NCBI GenBank assembly: GCA_038277395.1
Contig: CM076190.1
Span: 190,032,001-190,096,000, forward strand
Source: Dryocosmus kuriphilus
Lineage: Eukaryota; Arthropoda; Insecta; Hymenoptera; Cynipidae
Length of the DNA stretch: 64,000 nucleotides
Direction: 5' to 3'
Position 1 is the stretch's first letter; each line of letters begins with the position of its first letter. The notes beneath the pieces are model-generated. The model searched no databases. It was not told the origin of the DNA and saw only the letters and a program-made list of their open reading frames with translations. Shown piece after piece: positions 12,509 through 24,468 of this stretch. Made by a program: the position numbers and the translations under genes.

Positions 12509-12926
12509 CGAATGTCTCGAACCATTGTTACCACCTCCTTCGAAAAAAGTATTCAAAAAATGTCAAGTTAGGTGCAAGTGTTACAAAGAATATGATTTAG
12601 CTACACAATCTTCGAATTATGTGTTTGCTATTGACTTGAAATATCATTTGTCAATATTGCTTAAAGATGTTGAAGCTAGGAGTGCATTATTAGAGAATAT
12701 GAAAGATATCAAAGAGCGTGAAAGAAATTCTGGTGATATAAACGACGTTCATGATGTTTTATTGTACAAAAATGTCCAAAAAGAGTACTCACATATATCA
12801 GACCTTCTTACAGGAACTTTTACCACCGATCGTGCTCCACTTTGTAACAGCGTGATCAAATCTTTTCGGCCAACGCCTAATACATTCGAAATACAGAGAA
12901 ACTCCAATGTTACATGTATATTATGA
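12509..12926 (+). pseudogene. Tnp2-like (CACTA) transposase exon fragment
   Basis: After a plausible acceptor (CACTAACAG, ends 12508) an open frame runs to TGA at 12924-12926. Features seen are a CKCYKEYD cysteine pair near the start, a helix-rich middle (ARSALLENMKDIKERE), and FTTDRAPLCNS followed by SFRP. The last resembles the conserved FNTDG-P-F-S-SFWP block that precedes the first catalytic aspartate in Tnp2/Plavaka-type transposases found in insects. The frame diverges right after this block, so the catalytic core is missing. It lies centrally in the 11534-14324 element. Confidence 0.5.
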
Positions 12927-13079
12927 ACCTGATGTGTAGAATAATAATATTTATATAATAAAAACGATATTTGTTCACTGCAACTAAATTATTGTAAAGT
13001 CTGAGAAGTTATTTCAAATTAATTTAAGAGAAAATGAATAATTTCACGGGGATATAGCAGATATAAGTACATCCATTCG

Positions 13080-14290
13080 ATTTGAGATTATAAAAAAAAA
13101 GAGAAAAAGGTAGCCGAATGATAGAAAAGAATCAAAAGTTGGGGATTGGAAAAGATAGACGCGTCTGTAGATTGAGAAGGAGATAAAAAAAAATTTGAGG
13201 ATAGAAAAAGATAGAAGTGGATAGGCGAATGACAGAAACGGATATGCAGTTAAGGATTGACAACGATGTAGACACAATTGTAGACTGAGAACGAGAAAAA
13301 GGTACAGAAAGGTAGAAAAAGATAGACGTGGATACGCGAATGCTAGAAACAAATATAAAGTTACAGTTTCCAAAAGATAAACGTAATTGTAGATTATAGA
13401 GGAGATAGAAAAAGATAAACGAACATAGGTTTAGCGTAGGAAAAGGAAGAAGAAGATAGGTGAGGAATGGGAACGGATAAGAGGTTAGGAATTGAAAAAG
13501 ATAGACGTGATCATAGATTAAGATAAGAGAGAAGAAGATAACCGAATGTAGATTAAGGACAGAAAAAGATAGAGGTGGATAGACGAAAAAGTAATTAGAG
13601 TGTAGAAAAATATAAATGTAGATAGGCGAAAGATAGAAATAGCTCAAAAGTTAGCGATTGAAAAAGATAGACGCGAATGTATATTGAGAAGGAGATATAA
13701 AAAATAAACGAAGATAGGTAGAGGATAGAAGAAGATAGACGTGGATAGGCGAAGGATAGAAATGGATAATAAGTTAGGGATTGGAGAAAAGACGGGATTG
13801 TAGATTGAGAAGGAGACAGAAAAAGATAAGCGAAGATAGGTTTGATGATAGAAGAATATAAACGTGGATAGATGAAAGATATAAATGGATAAAAAGTTAG
13901 GGATTGAAAAAGAGGACGAGATAGTAGATTGAGAAGGAAATATAAAAATATAAACGAAGATAGGTTGAGGATAGAAAAATGTAAATGTGGATAGACGAAA
14001 GCTAGAAATGGAGAATAAGCTAGGGATTGAAAAAGATAGACTCGACTATTGATTGAGAAGGAGATAGAAAGAGATAAACGAAGATATGTAGTTGATAGAA
14101 AAAGATAAATGTGGATAGGTGAAGGATAGAAATGGATTATAAGTTGGGGGATTGAAAGAGATAGATAGGCTCAATTGTAGATTGAGAAGAAGATAGAAAA
14201 AGATAAAAGAAGATAAGTTGGGGATAGAAAAAGATAGACGTGAATAGACGAAGAACATAGACGGATAAATTACTACTAAAAGATTTAGAT
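13080..14290. repeat. Right subterminal tandem array, ~120-bp GATA-rich unit
   Basis: About nine or ten degenerate units of 115-130 bp repeat the order GATAGAAAAAGATAGACGTG-GATAGGCGAA-GATAGAAATGGAT-AAGTTAGGGATTG-AGATTGAGAAGGAGATAG. The pyrimidine complement forms long minus-strand open frames (13373-13044, 13647-13132, 14258-14046) that I treat as repeat artefacts. Confidence 0.85.
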
Positions 14291-14519
14291 GGATAGAGTT
14301 TCTATCTTTTTACTTCCAGCAGGGTACGCATTTACATCGATTTCTAAATTTTTCACCAGGGTCGCGTTCTTGCCCCTTTTGCTCCAAGCAACACGTGGTC
14401 ATAAAAAAACATATTTTTTCAAAGTGCATTGTTCATGGATTTTAAAACATCATTTCAGGTTTTACGAATTTTATGCATTTTTAGGTTTTCCAGGCTTCAC
14501 ATAATTTTTTTAATTCCAA

Positions 14520-14549
14520 TCTAAACAGAAATACACGTGTCTGTTTAGA
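14520..14549. other. Perfect 10-bp hairpin
   Basis: TCTAAACAGA (14520-14529) and TCTGTTTAGA (14540-14549) pair perfectly around a 10-nt loop. It sits between a CACTA element and a LINE scrap with no gene context, so no role is assigned. Confidence 0.5.
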
Positions 14550-14689
14550 CTCGAAAATATTTTTACCATCAAATATAAAAATTAAATAAAAATAAATCTG
14601 TTCATTTGATACTTTGTTTTTTTATAATTAAATAATCGAACCCTTCTATATTATTAACTGATCACCGAAAAGATAGTCGAACCGAGGCC

Positions 14690-14850
14690 CAGCTAGTTTT
14701 CCCAACATGGGCTTTGGTTGGTCTGAGTGTTACAACCCAACCATCCGCCCACCTAGGCGAAACTGAGATTTTTGGTTGGGGCCCAACTGTAACGTGGACA
14801 ATCTTTCTGAAACCCAACTTGGCCCTAGTCGTCTTTTCCACACGGGCGAT
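14690..14850. repeat. CCCAAC/GTTGGG-rich repeat
   Basis: Variants of GGTTGG, CCCAACC and GGGCCCAAC recur in both orientations, which would let the segment fold on itself. The open frames on either strand here have unnatural, repeat-derived composition. It is probably part of a dispersed noncoding repeat. Confidence 0.4.
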
Positions 14851-15130
14851 TAATGGGGAGAAATATATAGAACAAGCAATAGCAGCAGGAGTCCAGCAGT
14901 GGTCCATACTGGACCGGTACTTTTTTTGCTTTGTATTAATGATTTTTCAAGACTGATAGGTATACTGTTATCATTTTTTGCCCACGATACAGCTGCCTAC
15001 ACAGCATGAATGAGTAAGCACCCAGCTGTGCTTAGACTTCAGCGATACGTAAACATGTTAGCCAAATACTTCGATAAATGAAAACTGAATGTAAAGAGGA
15101 ATCATGCAGATCGATTCCACATCCCAGGAA
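14850..15130 (+). pseudogene. LINE reverse-transcriptase scrap (Jockey/R1-like)
   Basis: AIAAGVQQWSILD corresponds to the AGVPQGS-type RT block, followed by a YINDF-like segment and a FAHDTAAYT piece in another frame that matches the FADDTA catalytic motif with the first Asp replaced by His. A KLNVKRNHADRF-like tail follows. The frame shifts at least once (about 14945), and TGA at 15008 and 15078 interrupt it. It is an internal fragment with no 5' or 3' end. Confidence 0.6.
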
Positions 15131-16500
15131 AATGTCTAACCGGTACCAGTATTCTCCAACACAGAATTTTGACGTCCGAAGATCAACCCGTGTTCACGCG
15201 AAATTATCGACTGCCACTAATTCATAAAGAAGAATTACTCAAACAAACTTGTGAATTACTGAAGAATGAAACTATTGAACCTTCACAATCTCCTTATAAC
15301 ACACCTGTATGAATTGTACAAAAAAAGAAGATTCTGAAAGTAATAAAAAATGGCGAATGGTACTCGCCTTCCGCAAATTAAATGAGAAAACTATAAGTGA
15401 CCTATTTATTTTAGCAAACATTCATGACATTCTAGGCCAGCTAGGAAATGCACAATATTTTTCAGTTTTCGACCTAGCATCGTCTTTCTACCAGAATAAA
15501 ATGAGTCTCGAAGATTCACGTAAAACAGCACTTTCTACGGCAATGGAACATTATTAATACAGCAGAATGTCATTTAACTTGAAAAATGCAACTGCCTCTT
15601 ATCAACCCTCAATTAACATTAACCTAGCGGACTTAATCGGTACTCACCTATTTGTATATCTAGATGATATAGTCATATACTCAAATTACCTGGAAGAACA
15701 TCAAAGAAAGTTCAATTCAATTATGGACACATTACGCTCAGCATGTTTAAAATTACAACTAGAAAAGTTCGAATTTTTACGTCCAGACGTAATTTATTTA
15801 GATCACATTATTGATAAAGGTGGAGTACGTCCGGACCCTAAGAAACCCACAGCAGCAAGAAATTTTCCTGTTCCAAAAGATGTCAAAAATATAAAGCTGT
15901 TTCTGGGCCTGGCAGGATACTATTGACGATTCATAGAGGGATTTTCCAGGAAACCTGGACCTCTGAATCAACTTTTAAAAAAGGACGTTCCTTCTAAATA
16001 GGCAGAATCACAACAAAAAGCATTTGATATACTCAAGGACGAATTATGTGATTAAATCCTTTTAGAAAGACTCGATTTCAGCAAAGCATTTATACTTACT
16101 ACTGATGCGTGAAATTTTGCAGTAGGTAGAATTTTATCTCAAGGCGAAATCGATAAAGACAAGCTAATATGTTATGTGTCTAGGCATTAAATATCCACAA
16201 ACTAATATATGATATGAAAATATGCATTGTCTTTTGTGGCTCTTATTTAGGCACTATTTATATGGCACAAAACTTAAAATTATCATTGACCATAAACCGT
16301 TAATCTAGTTCCAAATTGAAGTGATCCATGCTCACATGTAACCAGATGGAAGTTGAAATTATCAGATTATGACTTTGAAATAGTTTATAAAGCAGGAAAA
16401 ACAATAAGAATCCAGTACAACTCATGGGAAGTAACAGCAAGAGTAAAATAAACTGCATACGATGAGATACTCCCCAAGAAAGATCTGAAAACATTGTAAC
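15131..16500 (+). pseudogene. Ty3/gypsy Pol relic: RT and RNase H (17.6-like)
   Basis: Best-preserved segments are 15309-15557 (KWRMV, KLNEKTI, YFSVFDLAS with the first catalytic Asp) and 15567-15926 (LFVYLDDIVIYS with the YLDD motif at about 15654, then LGLAGYY). RNase H follows with broken frames (LTTDA at about 16089, later the IVYKAGKT block). Stops include TGA at 15310, TAA at 15555, TGA at 15924 and several more downstream. Sequence style fits the 17.6/297/gypsy lineage of insect LTR retrotransposons. LTRs for this copy are not seen. The integrase relic at 34.7 kb could derive from the same family. Confidence 0.85.
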
Positions 16501-16811
16501 ACTAAGTGAAGAAGAGGATTCTGCTCTACAAGACATCGAAGAAGAATTAGATTTAACGTGTTGCGAAGAAATCGATTAAGACGATCTCGAAGATAATATG
16601 TATGCTACTCATATCAAATCAAACTCAGAAGAAGTTGCTAGTATTTCAAACTCTGTCATTCGAATCATAATAAGTATAATGAAAATGCTAACGATGATTT
16701 AAGATACAATAAATTTCCAAGAAATGACCAAAATCTCAAGAACCTAATTCCCGATAATCTTGCAAGGAAGCTAATGCATGAAACTAATTTAAAGGAAACT
16801 TTTGAGGCAAA
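16501..16811. other. Decayed gypsy spacer, no gene
   Basis: A continuation of the Pol relic, rich in GAAGAA codons and stop-ridden. It contributes no recognisable domain and ends where the inverted-repeat arm starts. Confidence 0.4.
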
Positions 16812-17120
16812 ATGTAATGTCAGAGAGAAACTAAGAGTAAACATTTCCAGAGAAAACACAGCTATTGGTATAGTGGCGCCTCTCCGGGCTGATTCGGTTA
16901 GCTATATCCATAATATTGAAATTCACTTGACAGTTTGTAGGCTTCTACATTATCCTAGGCGTGACGTCATGGATATCCATGCTCACGCATACGCGACGTA
17001 AACATGCGCGTTGAGCGATATTGACGAACAAAACGATCGGAATCCTGCGTGAATCTGAGAAAAATGAGGAACGCAAATAACCAATTGTCTCCGGGTAATA
17101 GACTGTGGGCTTCTATAGTG
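16812..17120. repeat. Left arm (outer part) of an interrupted inverted repeat
   Basis: This segment is the reverse complement, at clear similarity, of about 28789-29105: for example TATAGTGGCGCCTCTCCGGG here and its complement at about 29030. The arm is broken at AGTG (17117-17120) by the LTR retrotransposon and resumes at 27021. Confidence 0.8.
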
Positions 17121-18409
17121 TGAAACGGTTCGATACAACCCCATATCCATATTATCATAGGTGGGATAAAGAAGCATGAAACCAAGGCGAATAACGAGAT
17201 AAAAGGTGATAGTAATAATAGATCAAGGTATGTGTAGAATCACAGGAATATATGTATGTCAGCAGGCCAGTGGGAAAAATCAAATCCTCGATGCGCATGA
17301 CAGGGCGCGAAGGTAGGGAGGCCAGCGGTACCAACACGTGCTGACAATATATTCACGGAATCGCGACGACCGAGACCTCTCTTCGCTGACCCGACCATCA
17401 AGACGGTTTACTTGGAAACCCGCGCGGAATTTCACGCTCGTCCGACGCGGAATTTTCACTGATCAACGGGCTTCTGGGCAATAGTTAGTTAGAGCATCCA
17501 GAACTACGTAAGTACAAGGTACCGGCTCTTAAGGAACCTGAAAAAAACCTTTCCTCATTATCGTACTTCACGAAACATCCTTATATCGGGCTGACCTGTC
17601 CTCACGGTTTGCGTTTGCTGAGTTTGAGTCAACATTGGATAACGGAAGTCTTTTTCTACTAGTTCTTTGACCTGGGGCTCAAGACTGAGTCATCGAAACA
17701 CTAGGCACAAATCGGCAACGGCACGCCCTGAGGTAGGGTCTGGATAGCTAAAAATCATTCAGATCCAACGTAGCAAAAAGGTGGTCGGAATTCTAATCGC
17801 ACTCTCTACCAGGTTCTTTTATCTGGGGCTTGTGCGATTTGAATTCTCTTAGCCCAAGTAGCGATTAGAGATTGGATGTGGATGAAGCCTAGTTTTGTGC
17901 CGATACTAGGAAACGACTTCCGGGAATCCTAGCCGCACCTTCTACCAGGTTCTTTATTTGTGGCTTGTGCGTCCGGAATTCTCTCGAGGTCAGAATACCA
18001 GCCAAATATTGGCTCAATTTTTACTCCGCCGTTCACGCTCGAGTCTGGAAGACCTAAGGTGCAACCAAACACCCAGAATGGAAACCTCTACTCGAATGAT
18101 GACCTCTAAACGTCCGATATAAGTAGCTTCAATTTTTTTGTTCACTGCCAGACGGGAAAGTCTGAAGGATTGTGAACTTTGGCGTAGGAAACTGAACCGA
18201 ACTCCTGTCGAAGGCATGGCATTTAGTCTTGGTTGAACGAAGCTTCGGTTCTCGTGAACCCTAAGAAAGAAAGCGAGAAGAGTCATGGATGCTCTCAAAA
18301 AAAAAAAAAGAACAAGGTAGGACTTAGCTGAGTTGATAGTAACTCTAGAAGCACGAAAGAAAGAGTTCTCCAGAAAAAGTTACGCACTTAGAGAATTCAG
18401 ATTTAGAGA

Positions 18410-18415
18410 TATAAA
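18410..18415 (+). promoter_or_regulatory. TATA box of the LTR
   Basis: TATAAA in GAGATATAAATGC is followed after about 22 bases by CCTCATCCC, an acceptable initiator. The same arrangement is conserved in the 3' LTR (TATAAA at 26348). Placement inside an LTR supports a promoter role. Confidence 0.5.
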
Positions 18416-18586
18416 TGCTCCCCAGATTCCCTCATCCCAGCGCTCTTGTGATCCTGCAATTTTTACCTCCATCACAAACAAATAATTTTTTGTAATAGAA
18501 AAACAAAAATCAGAACCTACGTGAGTCGCCGTAGAGGCAAAATTCTTTTCTTTGAGTCGTCGGCAGACGTTGAGTTGAGATTCACT

Positions 18587-18819
18587 GAGAATTACATTCG
18601 CGAGGAATTTCTAATTAAAAACTATTTTGTTTCCGAGATGTGCGTCTGAAAAATAGCAGAGAAATCATACCACGTGTAGAGGAGCCACCTATTCTTCTTC
18701 CAAGGGTCTCTCTATTAGCCAAGTTAAATAATCGGTTGGTAAGTGCAAGTTTCAACGTTCTACCCGGCCTCGATCCGGTTTGTGTAATCGGCCTGGAATC
18801 GTTGGACAGAACCCACTAA
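18587..18819 (+). pseudogene. Protease-like coding remnant inside the LTR
   Basis: One frame reads ENYIREEFLIKNYF up to a TGA. A second frame reads ILLPRVSLLAKLNNR, then FNVLPGLDPVC and ends at TAA 18817. These two blocks align in order with the open frame at 50873-51151, whose own start (FIDPGSYENYIS) resembles the DSG/DTG flap entry of retroviral-type aspartic proteases. The same remnant is in the 3' LTR (about 26525-26757). One stop and one frameshift disable it here. Homology between the copies is strong; protease identity is inferred. Confidence 0.5.
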
Positions 18820-19082
18820 ATACAAATCAGAACAAAAAAATCTTCAGCAATTTTCAATATTACTGGAGAAATCTGAAATGCGACAACATTATTAAACTCA
18901 TTCACACAACACTAAATTTTCTATAAAAATTAAACTCAGTAAAAGGTGGGACTCTCTAAATGGACAAAATCACGTAGTTTTGAAACTCAATCAAGTTAAA
19001 TCTCAACTCAACGCGGGGACACGATTCTAATACAGAATAATGAAAGGACTCAAATGACCCCGAAATTAAATAATGTTACAAG

Positions 19083-19100
19083 TGGTACCCCTGGTGGGAC
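19083..19100 (+). other. Primer binding site candidate
   Basis: TGGTACCCCTGGTGGGAC begins two bases after the LTR end. The leading TGG matches a tRNA 3' CCA. Which tRNA it would pair with was not determined. Confidence 0.6.
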
Positions 19101-19489
19101 ACAGGAGTTACTAAAAGGCTGGAGAGGAATTTGCGTCGGAACATTCGCGAGGAGCAAAATATTTTCCTAACAAAATTAATTAAATTTCGATCACGCAATT
19201 TGAGGACACTTACATACGCGATAAACACAGCTCCGCACGTGACAAGTGATGTCAGAGCGCACCGACATCGAAGTAATTACGAGTAATCACCCAATGGATT
19301 AATAATTGCGCGATAAATTGGGGAAAGTGTTATTGTAGGCTATTCGAAGGCTGCACAGCCAAACAAAAATCAATTATAGATAAGCGATAATTGAAATTAA
19401 AGCGATAACATTCTAATTCGAAAGCGAGGTAAATAGCGAACGAATATAAAATTAGAATCTGACAATAAGATATGAAGAATGTACTCTAG

Positions 19490-20040
19490 TCTTGAAAATT
19501 GAAAATAGAACCAAAACCAAAGTATAAGAAAATTTAGAAATGAATAAAATTGTTAGAAAATCGCGTTGTCTCGAAAATTAAGAAGAGGATTAAAAGCCTA
19601 AAAAGAATCAAGAAAATGTATACATAGATAAATTTTCTAAAAGGAACTTTAATCCTGAAAATTTAAAATAGATTAAAAACAAAATGAAGAAAATCTATAA
19701 ATGAATATACTTGTGGTTTCAGAAATCTTAATGAGATTAAAAATACAATTATAAATAAAGTCATAAAAGGATAAACTCTCTTGAAAATCTGTTATTCACT
19801 AAAATCAAGAAAGAGATTAAAACAAAACTAGGAAAATGTACAAATAAAAGAACTTGTGGTTTTAAATACCTAAAATAAGATTTAAAACACAATTAGGAGT
19901 AAAGCTGTAAAAACATCAAATTTCCGCAAAATTCCGTAGTTTTAAAATTAAAATTGAGATTAAGAACCTAATCATGAGAAAAGAGCCAATTTTGAAGGAA
20001 ATCTTTGGATCACTAAAAATTAAGGATGGGATCAAATACA
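19490..20040. repeat. Degenerate A-rich tandem repeats in the leader
   Basis: Units of roughly 75-85 bp share GAACTTGTGGTTTTAAATACC and GAGATTAAAA-type blocks. They occupy the untranslated leader between the PBS and gag. There is no coding potential. Confidence 0.5.
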
Positions 20041-20094
20041 AAATAACACGAAAATTAATAACAAATAATAAGTGAAACCTAAAAATTAAAAAAA

Positions 20095-21588
20095 GTGTAT
20101 AACAAAGAAAACAATGAAGAGGGGCCCCCCAAAAAGGTCTCTGCTAACATAGAACTATCAAAATCGATTATGCAAGGATCTCCGGATATTACATTGGAAC
20201 CTAATGTAGACCCTGAGGAAACAGACATGGATAATTCTCAATTGTACGGAAGTCACGAGGAGCAAAATTATCCTCAAACTCTTGGCGATTCGAGAGCTGC
20301 TGGTTGTGAAATAGAAGCAAATCCCGAATTAAATATCATAGGCGAAAGACCTGCTAGAGGAAATGAATTGGATTCACTACCGCGGGAGGTAGAAATCAAG
20401 GATATGGATGACGAATTGAAAGATTTATTAATAGACATCCAAAAAGTACAGAATAGCTTGAATCAGACAATAAGAAATCAAAACAAAATTGTAGCAATAT
20501 CCAAAAAAATCGGGAATTTTCGGTAAAAGCTCAGAAGAATCTAGAAAATAAGATAGGCTTAATCGCAAGAAATCTTTTAAAGAAAATCGACGATCAATAC
20601 GATCACAGAAAACAAAGATACGAGGCACAGGCCACATACCTAGAAGAGAGTATTATAGATGTTGAAAAAAGAAGTAGATATCTTAAGGCGAGTAACCGAA
20701 GAAATTCAAGTCAATCATGGCAATGGCATCGCTGCCAATATGCAAAATCAAAGGCGTTTAAAGGAACTTGAGGAAAATCAAAGTATATTAGAATCGAGAA
20801 TCGATTGAAACATAGGGACGACAAATGTAAAGCTTCCGTGGCTTAAGAATTATCCAATACCGAAATTCTCAGTGTCCGGTCGCGAACGACCCATGATGTT
20901 TCTGAATGACTTGAATACATATTTAAGGGCGGCAGATATTAGGAAGAATGACTTACCCTTCATGATACAAATATGTCTGGTAGGCACAGCCAGATAGTGG
21001 CGGGAAATGTCCTGAGACGGCATTAGAGATGACATATTTCCTTTTCGTCAAGAATTCATCAATAAATATTGGAACCAAGATAAAAGATTTGAGATCGGCA
21101 AAAATTTACAATATTGATGCTTTATACCAGAAAAGCTTACCAGCTGGCAATGCGCGATAAAAATGATTAATCAGGCAAGGGACTTAATTCCACCATCCTC
21201 TGACTATGAAATAATTGTGAGTTTATCAAGGCGCTACACCCAAGAAGTTAGAACTGCATTTAGAATCAGAAATATGCAGGCTTGCGAGGAATTCATTTAA
21301 CTCTTAGATAACATAGATCTATCAGGTCCAATGAACAATATAGAATGGTACTCCCCGCAAGATAACCCAGTGTACGATCAATTAAATTCGTTAGAGGGAA
21401 ATTTCAACAATCGAGGCGATCCTCGCAATAACTACCGAAATCATATCGGATATCTGGGTCCTGGAAAACCACGAGGATATCAAAATCGACATTTTGAGAG
21501 CGATCGTCAAAGGTCAAGTTACGAGAATAATCGAACACCATGGAAAAGTACGAGCCACCGCGGTCAAGGGTATCAACCCTATCCGTAA
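20095..21588 (+). pseudogene. Gag-like polyprotein relic
   Basis: It starts in an acidic frame (20095-20526, opening at a GTG; first ATG at 20113) ending in a coiled-coil-like segment (KDLLIDIQKVQNSLNQ). It continues with frameshifts into a capsid-like part: YPIPKFSVSGRERPMMFLND around 20860, with TAG, TGA and TAA breaks downstream. A Gly/Asn/Arg-rich nucleocapsid-like tail closes it (21331-21588; GYLGPGKPRGYQ). No CCHC knuckle is present, so RNA binding would rest on the basic tail. Gag identity is inferred from position and layout; the capsid resemblance is weak. Confidence 0.55.
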
Positions 21589-22135
21589 AATCATAATAGT
21601 TATCGTAATCAAGATTATCAAGATCGGTACAATGCTAGGGGCAGAAACTTTAAGCAAAATAACTTCGAGAAAGACTATCATTGTAATTCAAATAACTACA
21701 ATAAGGGATATTACACTGATAGAAATCGCGGAACTCAAGACCAGGGACATTACAACAGGGAAAATCGCGAATCAAAATAAAATATAAAACTACTGACGAT
21801 TGGCCTCAAAATTTCGAGAAAGCTAATGACCAATGGTCTGGGACGCATAATCATTTGCAGACAAATAGCTACACGGGAACCGTTCCGAAATATTACAACG
21901 GAAACGTGGAAAATGGTATATATAAGCGTGACAATAGCAGTCCAACAATTATTAGTCCACAAAATGCGCATATTAGTAACGGCCACACCAAGGAAAATGT
22001 AAATAGGGCGCATGCTCATAGCGGGAGCTCCAGAAATAACACGGTAAATAAAATCGTCAGGTGCCTACGAGAAGAGGTGAAAAATTATGAACCCGGGACT
22101 GGTCAAAGCAACTCGCGAAATGCGGGAGCCTCGAT

Positions 22136-23490
22136 TTGGTAGGAATTAACCTAATAGAGGCAAATCTGGGCGAAAAAATGAAAAAAAAAAAACCTCTCCC
22201 ACTAGACATTCGGGGCGATCTGTTAGAAAATGAGGACAATGAATTAGAAACGGAGTTAGAAAAATGTCCAGTCCTACTAATGAGTATGCAAAATGTAAAT
22301 ACTAGGGCACTAATTGATACACGGAGTGAGGTCACTTGCGTGGCGGAGTCATTCGTTGAAAATAATTCCGTAAATTTTAAAAGGTGCGAATCATTACCCA
22401 TAGTAGGCACCTCCATCGTAGGCGCAACTGGAACCAAACCTGTAAGATTAAAGCGTCAAGTTTATGTGAACCTTGAAAGGAGCGATTGTGAGGGAACACG
22501 TACTTTTAGTAGTACCAAAACTAAACAAGGAATGCATAACATGGGTTGACTTATTAAAAAGGCTAAAAAGCAAAATAGATTTCGAAGACAATACTATCGA
22601 ACTCAAAGATAAAGGTAAGAAAATTAAAATAAAATTATTGGAAGAGATTCCAAAACGTATAAGATTGATATTTAACCCGGTAGACTCTCAAAAGGAGAAT
22701 TCCTTGAATAGTTTAGGTAGGCACATTGATGGGGAAGAATCATACCTGTATGTTGCAAGTAAAATTAATAACGTGGAAAATCTCAATGAAGCTCAAAACA
22801 AGTTCGCATTAACAGACAACGAAATCAGCGAAAAAGTAGCAACAATGCACCGTACTAGATGTGAATGAAAAGGAAAGGGTTTTCAAGCTGATCCAGGGTT
22901 ATAAAATTTTATTTTCTAAGAATCCCGGCAGGATTCACGTTTTCGAACACGAACAGCAAATAAACGATAATAATCATCCATCTCTCATGAGAACATATCC
23001 TGTACCTATGTTATTAAGAGGCAAAGTAAAAAGGGAGCTGGAAACCCTATTAGAATTAGGAATCACTCGTCAATTAAATAGCGGGTATATAACCCAGTTC
23101 TCTTCTCACGTTAAAATTTGTGACGAAGCATCAATGTTAAAAATGGCTGTCGTCGGTACCTGTGGGACAGAATCTACAGAAGATGACACCGCTGAAGGAA
23201 TAATTAGCAAAATTAAATTTAACAAGGAATCCTGCTCTCAGGAAACTGAGAGTTTGTTAAATAATTCAAGGGAACAGAATAAGGACCCCAACTTTATTAT
23301 TGGAATCGAAGAAATAAAAATTGAAGAAACGATTTCATACGATATCGAGAATAGATTTAAAATGCATACAGTTACAAGGAACAAAAATAGAACAGGTGGC
23401 CCTTGCAACTTAATTTCCAAAGTATTAATAATGAAATATGCACATTTCAAAGAAATGCGCAATCTAGTTTGGACAATATTGATGTCCTAG
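22136..23490 (+). pseudogene. Pol remnant: aspartic protease and RT N-terminus
   Basis: Protease is at about 22300: ALIDTRSEVTC, in which the glycine of the catalytic D-T-G is an arginine. A frameshift near 22480-22550 leads to CITWVDLLKRLKSKIDF, the usual protease C-terminal block. A second frameshift near 22860 leads to an RT leader (NPGRIHVFEHE, RTYPVPMLLRGKVKRELE). At about 23115 the RT similarity stops and an unrecognised 125-residue tail continues to TAG at 23488. RT catalytic motifs, RNase H and integrase are missing, which indicates an internal deletion or replacement. Confidence 0.75.
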
Positions 23491-23801
23491 GTGAAATAAA
23501 AAAAAATTAGGTTTTGAGATAAGTGAAAAGTACTCTTATATACTGTATCAAAGCGGGCGACTATATCTCAAAGTCTGAGAAGCCCAAAATGAGAAATTAT
23601 GAGCAAATACAAGGTCATACTACGTCTTTGTATGTGGAAAAATTATTCAAGGGAAAGAAAATAGAGCTACACCAACCGTCTAGCAGACACAATCAAACTA
23701 ACAGTATGCAGCACATTCATCTATGGAATCATGAATCTTCATTTTGTGACAAAAAGAACTATTTGAGGACAGAGAATAAAAGATGGATTGGGAAAAAGTA
23801 G

Positions 23802-24107
23802 ATGGAACCTCCTGCTAAACCTCCAGACATCTTACCTATAAAACAAAGTATGTGGAGAAGACACCAAGTAAGACCTCCGGACCGCTTCTACAACGTGAAA
23901 CAACCCAAAAGACAACAAAAAGGGGAATATTTTTTAACAACAGATCTACAACTAGTAGAGTTCAGCATTTAGGTTCTGATCGACGGGGAAGATGAAAGAG
24001 TTTACCATACACTCTACTTTATTTTAAGAGAAGAGAATGGAGGTAGTATCCGATTAAAACAGGTTTATTTAAGCGTTGGTCGAAATTATATCGGAAAATG
24101 TAAATAA
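23802..24107 (+). pseudogene. Small basic ORF between pol and 3' LTR
   Basis: From ATG 23802 the frame begins MEPPAKPPDILPIK, is Arg/Gln/Lys-rich in the middle (KQPKRQQKGEYFL) and ends VYLSVGRNYIGKCK at TAA 24105. It is interrupted once, by TAG at 23970. Its position, after the truncated pol and before the 3' LTR, is where some LTR elements keep an accessory or env-type gene. I recognise no family; coding status is uncertain. Confidence 0.3.
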
Positions 24108-24237
24108 TATATAAATATGAAAAAATTTAGGAAACAAGTTACGCCGAGAAAGAAAAGGAAAAAGGAATACATCCGCGATTATGAAATAAATATTGGGTAA
24201 GGTAACTCTAAACTGCCTTATAAATTAGAAGAATAAG

Positions 24238-24468
24238 CGAGGCGAAAGAGCTAAAATTAAGGAGGCAAAATGAGCCCAAAAAGAAAAACATAAAACAAGT
24301 AAGGCAAAATGTGCAAAAAAAAAATAATAATAAAAAAATAAGAAAATAATAAATAGATTATAAAATAGGATAAAATAAGCGAGGGGAAAGGGCCAAAATT
24401 AAGCTAAGAATAAAGACAATGTAAAATAAGGGAGACAAAATGAGCCCAAAAAGAAAAACAACCGTATA
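24238..24468. repeat. Duplicated A-rich segment
   Basis: GGCGAAAGAGCTAAAATTAA with GCAAAATGAGCCCAAAAAG (about 24240-24290) is repeated in a slightly changed form at about 24379-24461. The sequence is noncoding and internal to the LTR element. Confidence 0.6.

Larger units (their letters stand above)
11534..14324 (+). mobile_element. CACTA/EnSpm DNA transposon, 2.79 kb
   Basis: Ends are inverted repeats: CACTGCTGGAAGTAAAAAGG at the left, and CCCTGCTGGAAGTAAAAAGA read inward from 14324, about 24 of 26 matching. A TA duplication flanks both sides (11532-11533, 14325-14326). Terminal CACTG, long subterminal tandem repeats in inverted orientation at the two ends, and a Tnp2-like coding remnant are hallmarks of the EnSpm/CACTA superfamily. 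Internal coding capacity is far below a full transposase, so it is a deletion derivative. Confidence 0.8.
17121..19080 (+). repeat. 5' LTR
   Basis: It aligns end to end with 25048-27016. It carries three internal direct repeats built on ACCAGGTTCTTTTATCTGGG-type blocks with GGCTTGTGCG or GGCTCAAG (about 17655, 17812, 17945). A TATA box lies at 18410, and a protease-like coding remnant near its 3' third. Confidence 0.9.

Noticed and set aside
13044..14258. Long minus-strand ORFs rich in Phe/Leu/Tyr/Ser
   Set aside because: Translation of the complement of the GATA-rich tandem repeats in the CACTA element.
16862..16900. TGGCGCCTCTCCGGGC resembling a retroviral primer binding site
   Set aside because: It sits in an inverted-repeat arm with no LTR end before it, and a matching tRNA could not be named.
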